DNA of 8,216 nucleotides from an uncultured Rhodobacter sp. Its GTDB lineage: Bacteria > Pseudomonadota > Alphaproteobacteria > Rhodobacterales > Rhodobacteraceae. Below, one piece after another: positions 1-6,735 of this stretch. The notes below the pieces were generated by a model. The model was not told the DNA's origin. It was given only the letters and a program-made list of their open reading frames with translations, and did no database searches. The position numbers and the translations under genes are program-made. The stretch covers positions 1 through 8,216 of the forward strand of contig CALGTJ010000232.1 in NCBI GenBank assembly GCA_937901435.1, in the 5' to 3' direction. Position 1 is the first letter of the stretch. Each line of letters starts with the position of its first letter.

Positions 1-1555
1 TGTGCAGATCTTTCGGGATCGCGGCATTGAGGTCGATTTTCAGCCCAATCTGGGCAAGGACAAGGACGCACTGCTGGCGATCATCGACCAGTACGACGGG
101 CTTGCGATCCGGTCCAATACCAAGGCGACCGAAAAGCTGTTGAACGCCGCGACCAATCTCAAGGTGATCGGGCGTGCCGGGATCGGTGTGGATAACGTCG
201 ATATTCCAGCGGCGTCGAAAAAGGGCGTGATCGTGATGAACACGCCGTTCGGCAACTCGATCACCACGGCTGAACATGCGATTGCGTTGATGTTGGCCGC
301 TGCGCGTCAAATTCCAGAGGCGAACGCCTCGACCCACGCCGGTAAGTGGGAAAAGTCTCGTTTCATGGGGGTCGAGCTGACTGGCAAGACGCTGGGCGTC
401 ATCGGCGCTGGTAACATTGGCTCTATCGTCATCGACCGCGCGCTCGGCCTGCGGATGAAGGTCATCGCCTATGATCCCTTCCTTGGCGAAGAGCGCGCCG
501 ACAAGCTGGGTGTGGAAAAGGTCGAGCTGGACGAATTGCTCAAGCGTGCCGATTTCATCACGATGCATGTGCCGCTGACCGACAAGACCCGCAACATCCT
601 GTCGAAAGAGGCCTTGGCCAAGACCAAGAAAGGCGTGCGTATCATCAACTGCGCCCGTGGCGGTTTGATCGATGAGGACGCTCTGGCCGAGGCGCTGACC
701 TCTGGTCAGGTCGCTGCCGCCGCTTTGGATGTTTTCGCGGTGGAACCTGCAACCGAAAGCCCGTTGTTCAATATGCCGAACGTGGTCTGCACCCCGCATC
801 TTGGGGCCGCGACCTCCGAGGCGCAGGAAAATGTTGCCCTGCAAGTGGCGGAACAGATGTCGGATTACCTGCTGACCGGGGCTGTGTCGAACGCTTTGAA
901 CATGCCCTCTGTCACTGCCGAAGAGGCAAAAGTGATGGGGCCGTGGATCAAACTTGCCGGCCATCTGGGCAACTTTGTGGGCCAGCTGACGGACGAGCCG
1001 ATTGAGGCGATCAACATCCTTTATAACGGCACGACCGCCACCATGAAGACCGAGGCGCTGAATGCCGCTGCCATCGCCGGGATTATGAAATCGGTGAATC
1101 CGGATGTGAACATGGTCTCTGCGCCTGTCATCGCGAAAGAGCGTGGGATTGATGTCGCAACGACGACCCAAGGCAAGACGGGCGTTTTTGACGGCTATAT
1201 CAAGCTGACCGTGGTGACGGCGAAACGCGAACGCTCTATTGCGGGCACAGTGTTCTCTGACGGTAGACCGCGCTTTATCCAGATCAAGGGTATCAACATC
1301 GACGCCGCGATTGGTGCGCATATGCTATACACTACCAACGAGGACGTCCCCGGCATCATCGGTGCGCTGGGTCAGACCATGGGTCAGAACGGCGTGAACA
1401 TCGCGAACTTTACCCTTGGTCGGTCTGATCGTGGGAAAGAGGCGATTGCCCTGCTTTATCTCGACGCGCAGCCCCCGGCAGATGTCTTGCAGAAACTGTC
1501 AGATACGGGTCTGTTCCAGCAGATCAGCCCAATGCAGTTCGACGTAGAGGAATAG
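1..1555 (+). CDS. serA: D-3-phosphoglycerate dehydrogenase, 5'-truncated by window
   Basis: This enzyme oxidises 3-phosphoglycerate with NAD+, the first step of the phosphorylated serine pathway in the cytoplasm. About 517 residues are visible, numbered here from the Val codon at base 2. The GTG at base 2 is an internal codon, not a start: family members carry roughly 14 more N-terminal residues ending just before VQIFRDRG. The Rossmann fingerprint GAGNIG lies at 135-140 with an acidic Asp at 158. The catalytic trio of the D-2-hydroxyacid dehydrogenase family is present: Arg219 in NCARGG, Glu248 in VEP and His266 in TPHLGAA. An intervening (ASB) domain follows to about 430, then a C-terminal ACT domain from about 440 (TNEDVPGIIGALG), the usual site of serine feedback. 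This is the long, type 1 form. The downstream phosphatase gene starts 8 bp after its stop. Identification is secure; only the 5' end is missing. Confidence 0.97.
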   Translation, partial: VQIFRDRGIEVDFQPNLGKDKDALLAIIDQYDGLAIRSNTKATEKLLNAATNLKVIGRAGIGVDNVDIPAASKKGVIVMNTPFGNSITTAEHAIALMLAAARQIPEANASTHAGKWEKSRFMGVELTGKTLGVIGAGNIGSIVIDRALGLRMKVIAYDPFLGEERADKLGVEKVELDELLKRADFITMHVPLTDKTRNILSKEALAKTKKGVRIINCARGGLIDEDALAEALTSGQVAAAALDVFAVEPATESPLFNMPNVVCTPHLGAATSEAQENVALQVAEQMSDYLLTGAVSNALNMPSVTAEEAKVMGPWIKLAGHLGNFVGQLTDEPIEAINILYNGTTATMKTEALNAAAIAGIMKSVNPDVNMVSAPVIAKERGIDVATTTQGKTGVFDGYIKLTVVTAKRERSIAGTVFSDGRPRFIQIKGINIDAAIGAHMLYTTNEDVPGIIGALGQTMGQNGVNIANFTLGRSDRGKEAIALLYLDAQPPADVLQKLSDTGLFQQISPMQFDVEE

Positions 1556-1563
1556 GATCAGTC

Positions 1564-2310
1564 ATGCGCATTTACGCAATCGGGGATATCCACGGGCAGT
1601 TGGAAATGCTGCATGACGCCTACAAAAAGATCGCCGCTGACCGCGAGGCTTGCGGCGATCATACGGCTTTGGTGGTGCATCTGGGCGATTATACAGACCG
1701 GGGGCCGGAGTCTGCCAAGGTTATTCAGACGCTGATCGACGGGCAAAAAGCGGGCGAGCCGTGGACGCTGCTCAAGGGAAACCACGACCGCATGTTTCAT
1801 GGGTTTGTCGAAGACCCCGAGCATCACGACGCCGTTTTAAACAACGCTGGCCTGACCTGGCTTCACCCAAGGTTGGGCGGTGACAAGACGCTTGAATCCT
1901 ATGGCATTGCGGGGACGGGTCGGCGTAGTCGGCGCGACTTGCACAAAGAGGCGCGGGACAGCGTCCCGCAGGCGCATCGTGATTTTCTGGATGCACTGCC
2001 CTTGGTGCATGAAACCGATGATCTGCTTTTCGTCCACGCGGGGATCCGGCCCGGTATCGCGGTACCGGATCAGGTAGAGGACGATCTGATCTGGATCAGA
2101 GAAGGCTTTCTGGAGGATGACAGGGACCACGGCAAGCTGGTTGTGCATGGCCATACAGCATTGGAAGAGCCGACACATTTCGGCAATCGCGTCGATATCG
2201 ACACGGGTGCCGGGTATTTTCGCGCGTTGACCGTGGCAGTGTTTGAAGATTGCGATTGTTGGATTCTGACAGAGCAGGGACGCGTTCCTTTACCCCCGCC
2301 CAGTCTCTAA
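1564..2310 (+). CDS. PPP-family metallophosphoesterase (serine/threonine phosphatase-like)
   Basis: This 248-residue cytoplasmic protein has the complete PPP-superfamily signature: GDIHG at 7-11, GDYTDRG at 41-47, GNHD at 72-75, VHAG at 157-160 and VHGHT at 194-198. These supply the Asp, His and Asn ligands of a dinuclear metal centre. Bacterial relatives include PrpA/PrpB protein phosphatases and ApaH-type dinucleoside tetraphosphatases; the sequence alone does not separate protein from nucleotide substrates, so no symbol is given. The start is supported by AGGA at 1554-1557, six bases upstream, which overlaps the serA stop codon. Translation is therefore probably coupled to serA, although a functional link to serine synthesis is not shown. 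Its TAA stop overlaps by four bases the stop of the convergent gene on the other strand. No truncation or missing motif was seen. Confidence 0.9.
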   Translation: MRIYAIGDIHGQLEMLHDAYKKIAADREACGDHTALVVHLGDYTDRGPESAKVIQTLIDGQKAGEPWTLLKGNHDRMFHGFVEDPEHHDAVLNNAGLTWLHPRLGGDKTLESYGIAGTGRRSRRDLHKEARDSVPQAHRDFLDALPLVHETDDLLFVHAGIRPGIAVPDQVEDDLIWIREGFLEDDRDHGKLVVHGHTALEEPTHFGNRVDIDTGAGYFRALTVAVFEDCDCWILTEQGRVPLPPPSL

Positions 2311-2504
2311 CGCAGGTCCTTTGCCGCCAGTTTCAATGCCGCGTCCAGTGTTTGCCGATCTCCGATATGGTTCGCAAGAATCAGGATAAGCTGTGCATTC
2401 AGCGCGTGACTTTGCGCCTCTGACAGCCCTTTGTGCGTTGCCAAAAGGTCGGCATAGAACCCGTCATGGTCCGAAAGATTTGGCGATGTGATCAGGGCGC
2501 TCAT
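2307..2504 (-). CDS. DUF2783-like small protein, possible hydroxylase coupling subunit
   Basis: This is a 65-residue soluble, mostly helical protein with no signal peptide or membrane segment. The pattern FYADLLATHKGLSEAQS followed by LNAQLILILANHIGD matches what I know of the DUF2783 family, which has no assigned function. The start is the ATG at 2504, which overlaps the monooxygenase stop as ATGA. A longer reading from 2516 would add four residues inside the upstream gene. No clear Shine-Dalgarno is visible, so translation probably depends on ribosomes finishing the monooxygenase. By inference it is a small partner of that flavoprotein: in Pseudomonas putida U, 3-hydroxyphenylacetate hydroxylase needs a roughly 8-kDa coupling protein (MhaB) encoded with the flavoprotein MhaA. 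Homology to MhaB was not tested here. It is the last gene of the operon, and its stop overlaps the phosphatase stop. Confidence 0.82.
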   Translation of the reverse strand: MSALITSPNLSDHDGFYADLLATHKGLSEAQSHALNAQLILILANHIGDRQTLDAALKLAAKDLR

Positions 2505-4048
2505 GCGGTACACCACATGGCATTGATCGCCAAAGCGATGGCCATCTCATCGAAAGAGGTCCACCGCGCGGCGATGACTTGATCGGGGCGGGCCAAATAA
2601 ACAGCGCTGTCTGACGCGCCCAAATACCGCTTTTGCAGGGTGTCGGTTACATCCGGGGTCAGCACCTCTATCCCCTCTACTTTGGCCTCACATCCAAGCG
2701 CCAGAATGACGGGCCGCCCGCCTAGCTGGTGCAAAAGCCAGTCATTCCCAAGCGGCGCATCGGGCGCAACGGCGCCGGGGCGAGAGGCGTTTGGCAAGGC
2801 GTCATGGTCGGGCGCGTCCATTGGGTAGACTGCAGGCACCGACAAACGACCAGAGTTCACCCAAGACCGCGCAAAAGGGGCCTTGGCCGCGAGCGCAAGC
2901 ACCTGATCGCGAAACAAACGCTCTGCGCCGTCACTGGGCGTCATGAACTTGGTCGCTCGCGCAGAGTTCAGGATATTCTCGTCAGAGCCATGCACGCGTT
3001 CGCTATTATAAGTCTCTAACAAGGCAGAACTGGCTCGGCCTTGTAGAACCGCAGCCAGCTTCCACCCGATGTTATCCACGTCCTGCAACCCGCCATTGCC
3101 ACCGCGCGCGCCAAAGGGGGACACCACATGGGCGCTGTCCCCGACGAAAATCACGCGGTCATGGACGAAACGGTCGAGACGGCGACACTGGAAGGTATAG
3201 ACACTGACCCAATCCAGCGCGAAATCGCTGTGCCCGACGACCTTTTCGATGCGTGGGATGACCACCTCTGGCTGCTTTTCCACCTCTGGAACTGCGTCCC
3301 AGCCCAATTGCAAATCGATGCGATAGATGTTGTCGGGCTGCTTATGCAGCAACGCGGATTGCCCGCTATGAAATGTGGGTTCAAACCAGAACCGACGCTC
3401 TGACGGCATATCCGCCTGCATTTCGATGTCCGCAATCAGAAAACGTTCCTCGAACAGCTCTCCATCAAAATCGAGGCCCATCATCGCGCGAATGGGTGAT
3501 TTGGCCCCGTCACAGGCGATGACATATTGCCCGCTCAGATCATATGCTCCATCAGGCGTTTCGATCCGAACACGGGCAGTTTCGCCCGATTGAGAGACCT
3601 CAATGACTTTGTTCTTGAACCGCAGGTCGATCAAATCGCACTGTAACGCCGCCTCGGCCAGATATTGTTCGACATAATACTGTTGCAGGTTCACAAAGGC
3701 GGGCATTTTGTGGCCGTCTTCAGGCAGTAGATCAAAGTTGAACACCTCTTTGTCCCGATGGAATGTGCGCCCAACCTTCCACGTGACACCTTTTTCCACC
3801 GCCTTGTCGCCAACGCCCAACCGGTCGAGGATCTCAAGAGAGCGTTTCGACCAGCAAATCGCGCGCGAGCCGACGGACACCACGTTGTTGTCATCAAGAA
3901 CCACACTACGCACGCCATAGTTCGCCAATTCCAACGCCATCGCCAGACCAATGGGACCTGCCCCGACGATGATGACCGGATGGGTCGTCTCTGGCTGAGT
4001 CAGACCGAGAGGAGGGCGATAGGGAAAGGGTTTATAATCATATGGCAT
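2501..4048 (-). CDS. FAD-dependent aromatic monooxygenase (class A, PHBH fold)
   Basis: This 515-residue cytoplasmic flavoprotein belongs to the PheA/TfdB/MhpA-type hydroxylases, which use NAD(P)H and O2 to hydroxylate phenolic rings. The FAD ADP-binding fingerprint GAGPIG is at 29-34. The DG motif (CDGAKSPIR) is at 179-187, contacting FAD and NAD(P)H. The GD motif (FVGDSAHVVSPFGARGGNGG) is at 301-320, binding the FAD ribityl chain. A substrate-binding sheet lies between about 190 and 290. After about 430 comes a shortened thioredoxin-like C-terminal region. The ATG at 4048 lies 5 bp after the stop of the small membrane protein gene, with a modest AGAGG about nine bases upstream. It shares an operon with hmgA and fahA, so its product is probably homogentisate or a compound leading to it; 3-hydroxyphenylacetate 6-hydroxylation is the best guess. 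Family assignment is firm; the substrate is inferred. Annotation pipelines may call it a 3-(3-hydroxyphenyl)propionate hydroxylase, which does not fit this context. Confidence 0.92.
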   Translation of the reverse strand: MPYDYKPFPYRPPLGLTQPETTHPVIIVGAGPIGLAMALELANYGVRSVVLDDNNVVSVGSRAICWSKRSLEILDRLGVGDKAVEKGVTWKVGRTFHRDKEVFNFDLLPEDGHKMPAFVNLQQYYVEQYLAEAALQCDLIDLRFKNKVIEVSQSGETARVRIETPDGAYDLSGQYVIACDGAKSPIRAMMGLDFDGELFEERFLIADIEMQADMPSERRFWFEPTFHSGQSALLHKQPDNIYRIDLQLGWDAVPEVEKQPEVVIPRIEKVVGHSDFALDWVSVYTFQCRRLDRFVHDRVIFVGDSAHVVSPFGARGGNGGLQDVDNIGWKLAAVLQGRASSALLETYNSERVHGSDENILNSARATKFMTPSDGAERLFRDQVLALAAKAPFARSWVNSGRLSVPAVYPMDAPDHDALPNASRPGAVAPDAPLGNDWLLHQLGGRPVILALGCEAKVEGIEVLTPDVTDTLQKRYLGASDSAVYLARPDQVIAARWTSFDEMAIALAINAMWCTA

Positions 4049-4053
4049 TTGGA

Positions 4054-4317
4054 TCAGCCTCTGGAGATGGCGAACAGGGCCGTGAGGAAAATCAACAAGA
4101 CCAGCACTGCAAGGATCAGATGGCGCTCTTTACGATATGTCGGGTCTTTCAAATACGCGCCAAAGACCGAAAACACCGCAAACGGCCCGATCAGGATCTT
4201 TCCGGTCGTGGCGTGGTATCTGCGTTGAATACCAAAGAGAGCGCGGAACATCAGAAACGTCCAAAACGCGAAAACAAGACCCTGAACGAATAGAATGAAA
4301 GCGACGAACCCGCTCAT
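4054..4317 (-). CDS. small integral membrane protein of unknown function
   Basis: This 87-residue protein is not recognised as a named family. It has a long hydrophobic N-terminal segment at about 3-27 (FVAFILFVQGLVFAFWTFLMF) and a second one at about 66-84 (LILAVLVLLIFLTALFAI). A shorter hydrophobic stretch at about 41-55 could be re-entrant or amphipathic. Basic residues in the loop (RRYHATTGK, KDPTYRKERH) suggest the loop faces the cytoplasm. The ATG at 4317 overlaps the preceding microprotein stop as ATGA, and no good Shine-Dalgarno precedes it, so it is probably translationally coupled. It lies between hydrolase and monooxygenase genes, so it may aid substrate entry or tether an enzyme, but nothing in the sequence establishes this. 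Coding status is supported by the tight overlaps at both ends and the coherent two-helix profile. Confidence 0.8.
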   Translation of the reverse strand: MSGFVAFILFVQGLVFAFWTFLMFRALFGIQRRYHATTGKILIGPFAVFSVFGAYLKDPTYRKERHLILAVLVLLIFLTALFAISRG

Positions 4318-4406
4318 ACCGCGATCTCTGCCAAGAGCATCGCCAGACCGGGAACGATATTCCCGGCGGCGTAAAAGATCGCGGTAAGGCGGGCGAAACG
4401 CATCAT
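4314..4406 (-). CDS. 30-codon hydrophobic microprotein, translationally coupled
   Basis: This short frame reads MMRFARLTAIFYAAGNIV followed by PGLAMLLAEIAV and a TGA stop. It exactly fills the gap between the MBL-fold gene and the small membrane protein gene. The first ATG (4406) overlaps the upstream TGA as ATGA, and its own TGA (4314-4316) overlaps the next ATG in the same way. A second in-frame ATG at 4403 has AGG four bases upstream and is an alternative start. The peptide has a basic N-terminus (MRFAR) and one stretch of about 20 apolar residues, so a single membrane helix with N-in topology is plausible. No known family is recognised. The alternative is a non-functional leader that only carries ribosomes across to the 87-aa gene. 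Because of its length, most gene finders would miss it. Confidence 0.6.
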   Translation of the reverse strand: MMRFARLTAIFYAAGNIVPGLAMLLAEIAV

Positions 4407-5353
4407 GCCTGCAGGGCGTCCCACATGTCGATGTCGCGCTGGGCCGTCCAGATGCGCGGCGTGTCTATACCTCGGGCCTCGTCATAGGCACGGGCGACGT
4501 TGAACGGCAGGCAGTGTTCGTAAATCGCATAATCGGCAAATTTAGGGTCACATTCGGCGCGCACGGCGTCCCAGGCGTCCTTGAGCGTGCCTCCTTTGGC
4601 GGCGACCTTGGCCGCGGGGCGATAGGTGCTCTCGACAAAGTCCCGCGTGCTCTCGATCGCGGCGGCGACCATGTCACGCCCGACCAGTGCATCCCCGCGA
4701 CCCGGCGCGATGCTGACAGGATCAAAGGCAGCGATATTGTCGAGGGTATTGCCCCAATCACCGAAATGGCCATCCCCGCAATAGCAGGCAGAGTGGTATT
4801 CAACGATGTCACCTGTGAACATCACCTCTTGATCCGGCACCCAGATCGCGGCGTCACCGGCGGTATGCGCGCGCCCCAGATGCATGATATCGACGCGGCG
4901 TTTTCCCAGATAAACCGTCATCATGTCGCTGAAGGTGGTGGTGGGCCAAGTCAGACCCGGAATACTTTCGTGGCCTTCAAACAGCCGGGGAAAGCGTTGA
5001 AATTCGCTGTCCCAATCTTCTTGTCCGCGTTCGACAACCATCGACCGGGCGGTGTCGGACATGATGATCTGCGGCGCGCCATAGGCGCTGGCCCCAAGCA
5101 CACGCACCGCGTGATAATGGGTCAGAACCAGATGGCTGATCGGCTTGTCGGTAACGTTCCGGATCTCTTCGATGACCTTGTTGGCCAGCCGTGGAGTCGC
5201 CTGCGCCTCGATCACCATAACGCTGTCATCCCCGATGATAACGCCAGAGTTCGGGTCGCCCTCGGCGGTAAAGGCGTACAGGCCGTCACCGATCTCGGTA
5301 AAGCTGGTCTTTTTCTCTGTCATGTCGCTTTGCGACGCGAAAGCCTTGGCCAT
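4403..5353 (-). CDS. MBL-fold metallo-hydrolase with altered metal site
   Basis: This 316-residue protein belongs to the metallo-beta-lactamase superfamily, nearest to the glyoxalase II-like type. The start at 5353 is preferred: AAAGGA lies four bases upstream (5358-5363). The in-frame ATG at 5392, which would add 13 residues, has no visible ribosome site. The usual HxHxDH motif reads THYHAVR at 78-84, keeping His79 and His81 but with Val83 and Arg84 in place of Asp and His. His163 (GRAHTAGD) and Asp182 (FTGD) are present. The last metal His, normally in a PGHG-type loop, is Arg219 (PGRGD). Ligands of one zinc site are thus intact and those specific to the second are gone. Hydrolytic activity is not assured. 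It lies 53 bp after fahA in a homogentisate operon, so it may act on a ring-cleavage intermediate or a thioester; the substrate is unknown. No signal peptide is evident. Confidence 0.9.
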   Translation of the reverse strand: MAKAFASQSDMTEKKTSFTEIGDGLYAFTAEGDPNSGVIIGDDSVMVIEAQATPRLANKVIEEIRNVTDKPISHLVLTHYHAVRVLGASAYGAPQIIMSDTARSMVVERGQEDWDSEFQRFPRLFEGHESIPGLTWPTTTFSDMMTVYLGKRRVDIMHLGRAHTAGDAAIWVPDQEVMFTGDIVEYHSACYCGDGHFGDWGNTLDNIAAFDPVSIAPGRGDALVGRDMVAAAIESTRDFVESTYRPAAKVAAKGGTLKDAWDAVRAECDPKFADYAIYEHCLPFNVARAYDEARGIDTPRIWTAQRDIDMWDALQA

Positions 5354-5406
5354 TTTGTCCTTTCTTGCCTCGGGTGTGTTCCGGGGCCTCATATTCTGTT
5401 CGTCGC

Positions 5407-6675
5407 TTATCGTTTGTACGGATCATCCAAAGCAGGCAAGACGGTGCCCTTGCATCCACCGAACCCGACGCGATACCCGTCGCCCTGCGCCGCGCCGTTC
5501 AGGGTAAGTGTATCTCCGTCTTCGATGAATGTACGCGTCTCGCCTGTGTCCAGCTTGAACGGCTCTTTCCCACCCCAACTCAGTTCCAACAGACTGCCGC
5601 GCTCTGGTTTGGTTGCGCCAGAGATCGTGCCGGATCCAAGCAGATCGCCTACATTCATCGGGCTGCCTGCGGTGGTGTGATGGGCCAGTTGCTGGGCCGA
5701 AGAATAGTACAGTTCTGCAAAGTTGGTCTTGGTCAGAACGGTCGGTGCGGTGGCATCTTTGGGTTGAATAGTGACTGTAAGAGGGATGTCGTAGGACATC
5801 GGCCCCGGCTCTTGCAAATGCGGCAGCAACGCAACCTCTCGTGCCGGAGTTGAGGTGCGGAACGGGCTAAGGGCCGCTTTGGTCACGATCCAGGGGCTGA
5901 TGGTGGTCGCGGTTGCCTTGGCCTGAAACGGGCCGAGCGGCTGGTATTCCCACGCCTGAATGTCCCGCGCAGACCAGTCGTTCAGCAGGACATAGCCAAA
6001 GATCATCTCGTCGGCCTCGGTCACGGTCAAAGGCCGCTCTGACCGCTGACCAACGATGGCACCCATTTCCAGTTCGATATCAAAGCGGCGGCATGGCATA
6101 AAAGCGGGCAGGTCGTGGTTGGGTGATTTCAACTGACCCCAAGGACGGCGCACATCCGTACCGCTGACCACAACCGAAGACGCCCGCCCGTTGTAACCGA
6201 TCGGCATATGCAGCCAGTTTGGCGGCAACGCGTTTTCAGCGCCACGAAACATGGTGCCCACATTGGTGGCGTGATGACGGCCCGCGTAGAAATCGGTGTA
6301 TTCGGCGACCTTGAAGGGCATATGCATCGTTGCCTCTGCCTGAGCCACCATCGCGGCACGGCATTGGTCTTGGGTATAGCCATCGGCCTCTTCGCCAAGC
6401 AGACCAAACAGGTGACTGCGGAACCGCGCCCATGTTTGCGGACCCATCTCCATAAAGGCGTTCCAAGACGCACCATCAAAGAGATGCTTTTCCGACGAGG
6501 GTCGCAGGATCTGTGCGTCTTCCAGCGCGGTCACATCAAGGATGCTGTCACCAATTGCAACGCCACAATGCTGCGCGCCACCACCGATGGAAAACACGCC
6601 ATACGGCAGGTTGTTAAGTGGAAATTCTGTGTCTGGCGCATTGGCGCTTTCGATCCAGGAACGAAGAAGAGGCAA
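5407..6675 (-). CDS. fahA: fumarylacetoacetase
   Basis: This enzyme hydrolyses 4-fumarylacetoacetate to fumarate and acetoacetate, the final step of homogentisate breakdown. The 422-residue length is normal for the family. An N-terminal SH3-like domain precedes the FAH catalytic domain, which starts near 120. Residues corresponding to the mammalian active site are visible: Asp128 (YTDFY), His135, Arg144 (FRG), Tyr161, Glu201 and Glu203 (IELEMG), Asp233 (LLNDWSARD), Gln240, Tyr244, Lys253, Thr350 (GSGTISG) and Glu364. The start codon is TTG at 6675, supported by AAAGGA seven bases upstream (6683-6688) and by the family-typical N-terminus MPLLRSWIESAN. It follows hmgA by 60 bp in the same direction and is surely co-transcribed with it. 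It is also known as hmgB in Pseudomonas. All key residues are present, so it should be active. Confidence 0.97.
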   Translation of the reverse strand: MPLLRSWIESANAPDTEFPLNNLPYGVFSIGGGAQHCGVAIGDSILDVTALEDAQILRPSSEKHLFDGASWNAFMEMGPQTWARFRSHLFGLLGEEADGYTQDQCRAAMVAQAEATMHMPFKVAEYTDFYAGRHHATNVGTMFRGAENALPPNWLHMPIGYNGRASSVVVSGTDVRRPWGQLKSPNHDLPAFMPCRRFDIELEMGAIVGQRSERPLTVTEADEMIFGYVLLNDWSARDIQAWEYQPLGPFQAKATATTISPWIVTKAALSPFRTSTPAREVALLPHLQEPGPMSYDIPLTVTIQPKDATAPTVLTKTNFAELYYSSAQQLAHHTTAGSPMNVGDLLGSGTISGATKPERGSLLELSWGGKEPFKLDTGETRTFIEDGDTLTLNGAAQGDGYRVGFGGCKGTVLPALDDPYKR

Positions 6676-6706
6676 GTTGATATCCTTTGGCAGCGGGTCA
6701 GTCGTA

Positions 6707-6726
6707 CCGTGGGAAAAATCCCAAGG
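6707..6726 (-). other. intercistronic stem-loop between hmgA and fahA
   Basis: The arms TGGGA (6710-6714) and TCCCA (6719-6723) flank a four-base loop. The stem extends by CC/GG after one mismatch. In the transcript the loop is UUUU. There is no following U-run, so it is unlikely to terminate transcription fully. It could mark an mRNA processing or stability point between the two cistrons. It is short, and may be fortuitous. Confidence 0.25.
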
Positions 6727-6735
6727 ATGTTCCAG

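Noticed and set aside
2276..2292. AGGGA-CGCG-TTCCT stem followed by TTTA as a terminator for the serA unit
   Set aside because: The stem is only five pairs including a G-T wobble, lies inside the phosphatase coding sequence, and the U-run is three bases.
2505..2516. Longer start for the DUF2783 gene at 2516
   Set aside because: The ATG at 2504 forms the ATGA overlap with the monooxygenase stop and begins the conserved-looking part; the extra four residues lie inside the upstream gene.
5367..5387. Possible hairpin between fahA and the MBL gene (GCCTCGG/CCGGGGC)
   Set aside because: In the transcribed orientation the seven-base stem contains a C-A mismatch, there is no U-run, and it sits directly before the ribosome site of the next gene.
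5354..5392. N-terminal extension of the MBL protein from the ATG at 5392
   Set aside because: The upstream ATG has no ribosome site, while the ATG at 5353 has AAAGGA just before it. The added residues (MRPRNTPEARKDK) are unlike a conserved domain start.
4514..5680. Long + strand open frame of 388 codons antisense to the MBL and fahA genes
   Set aside because: It is a mirror of GC-biased coding sequence, lies across two well-identified genes, has no recognisable domain and no ribosome site was evident.
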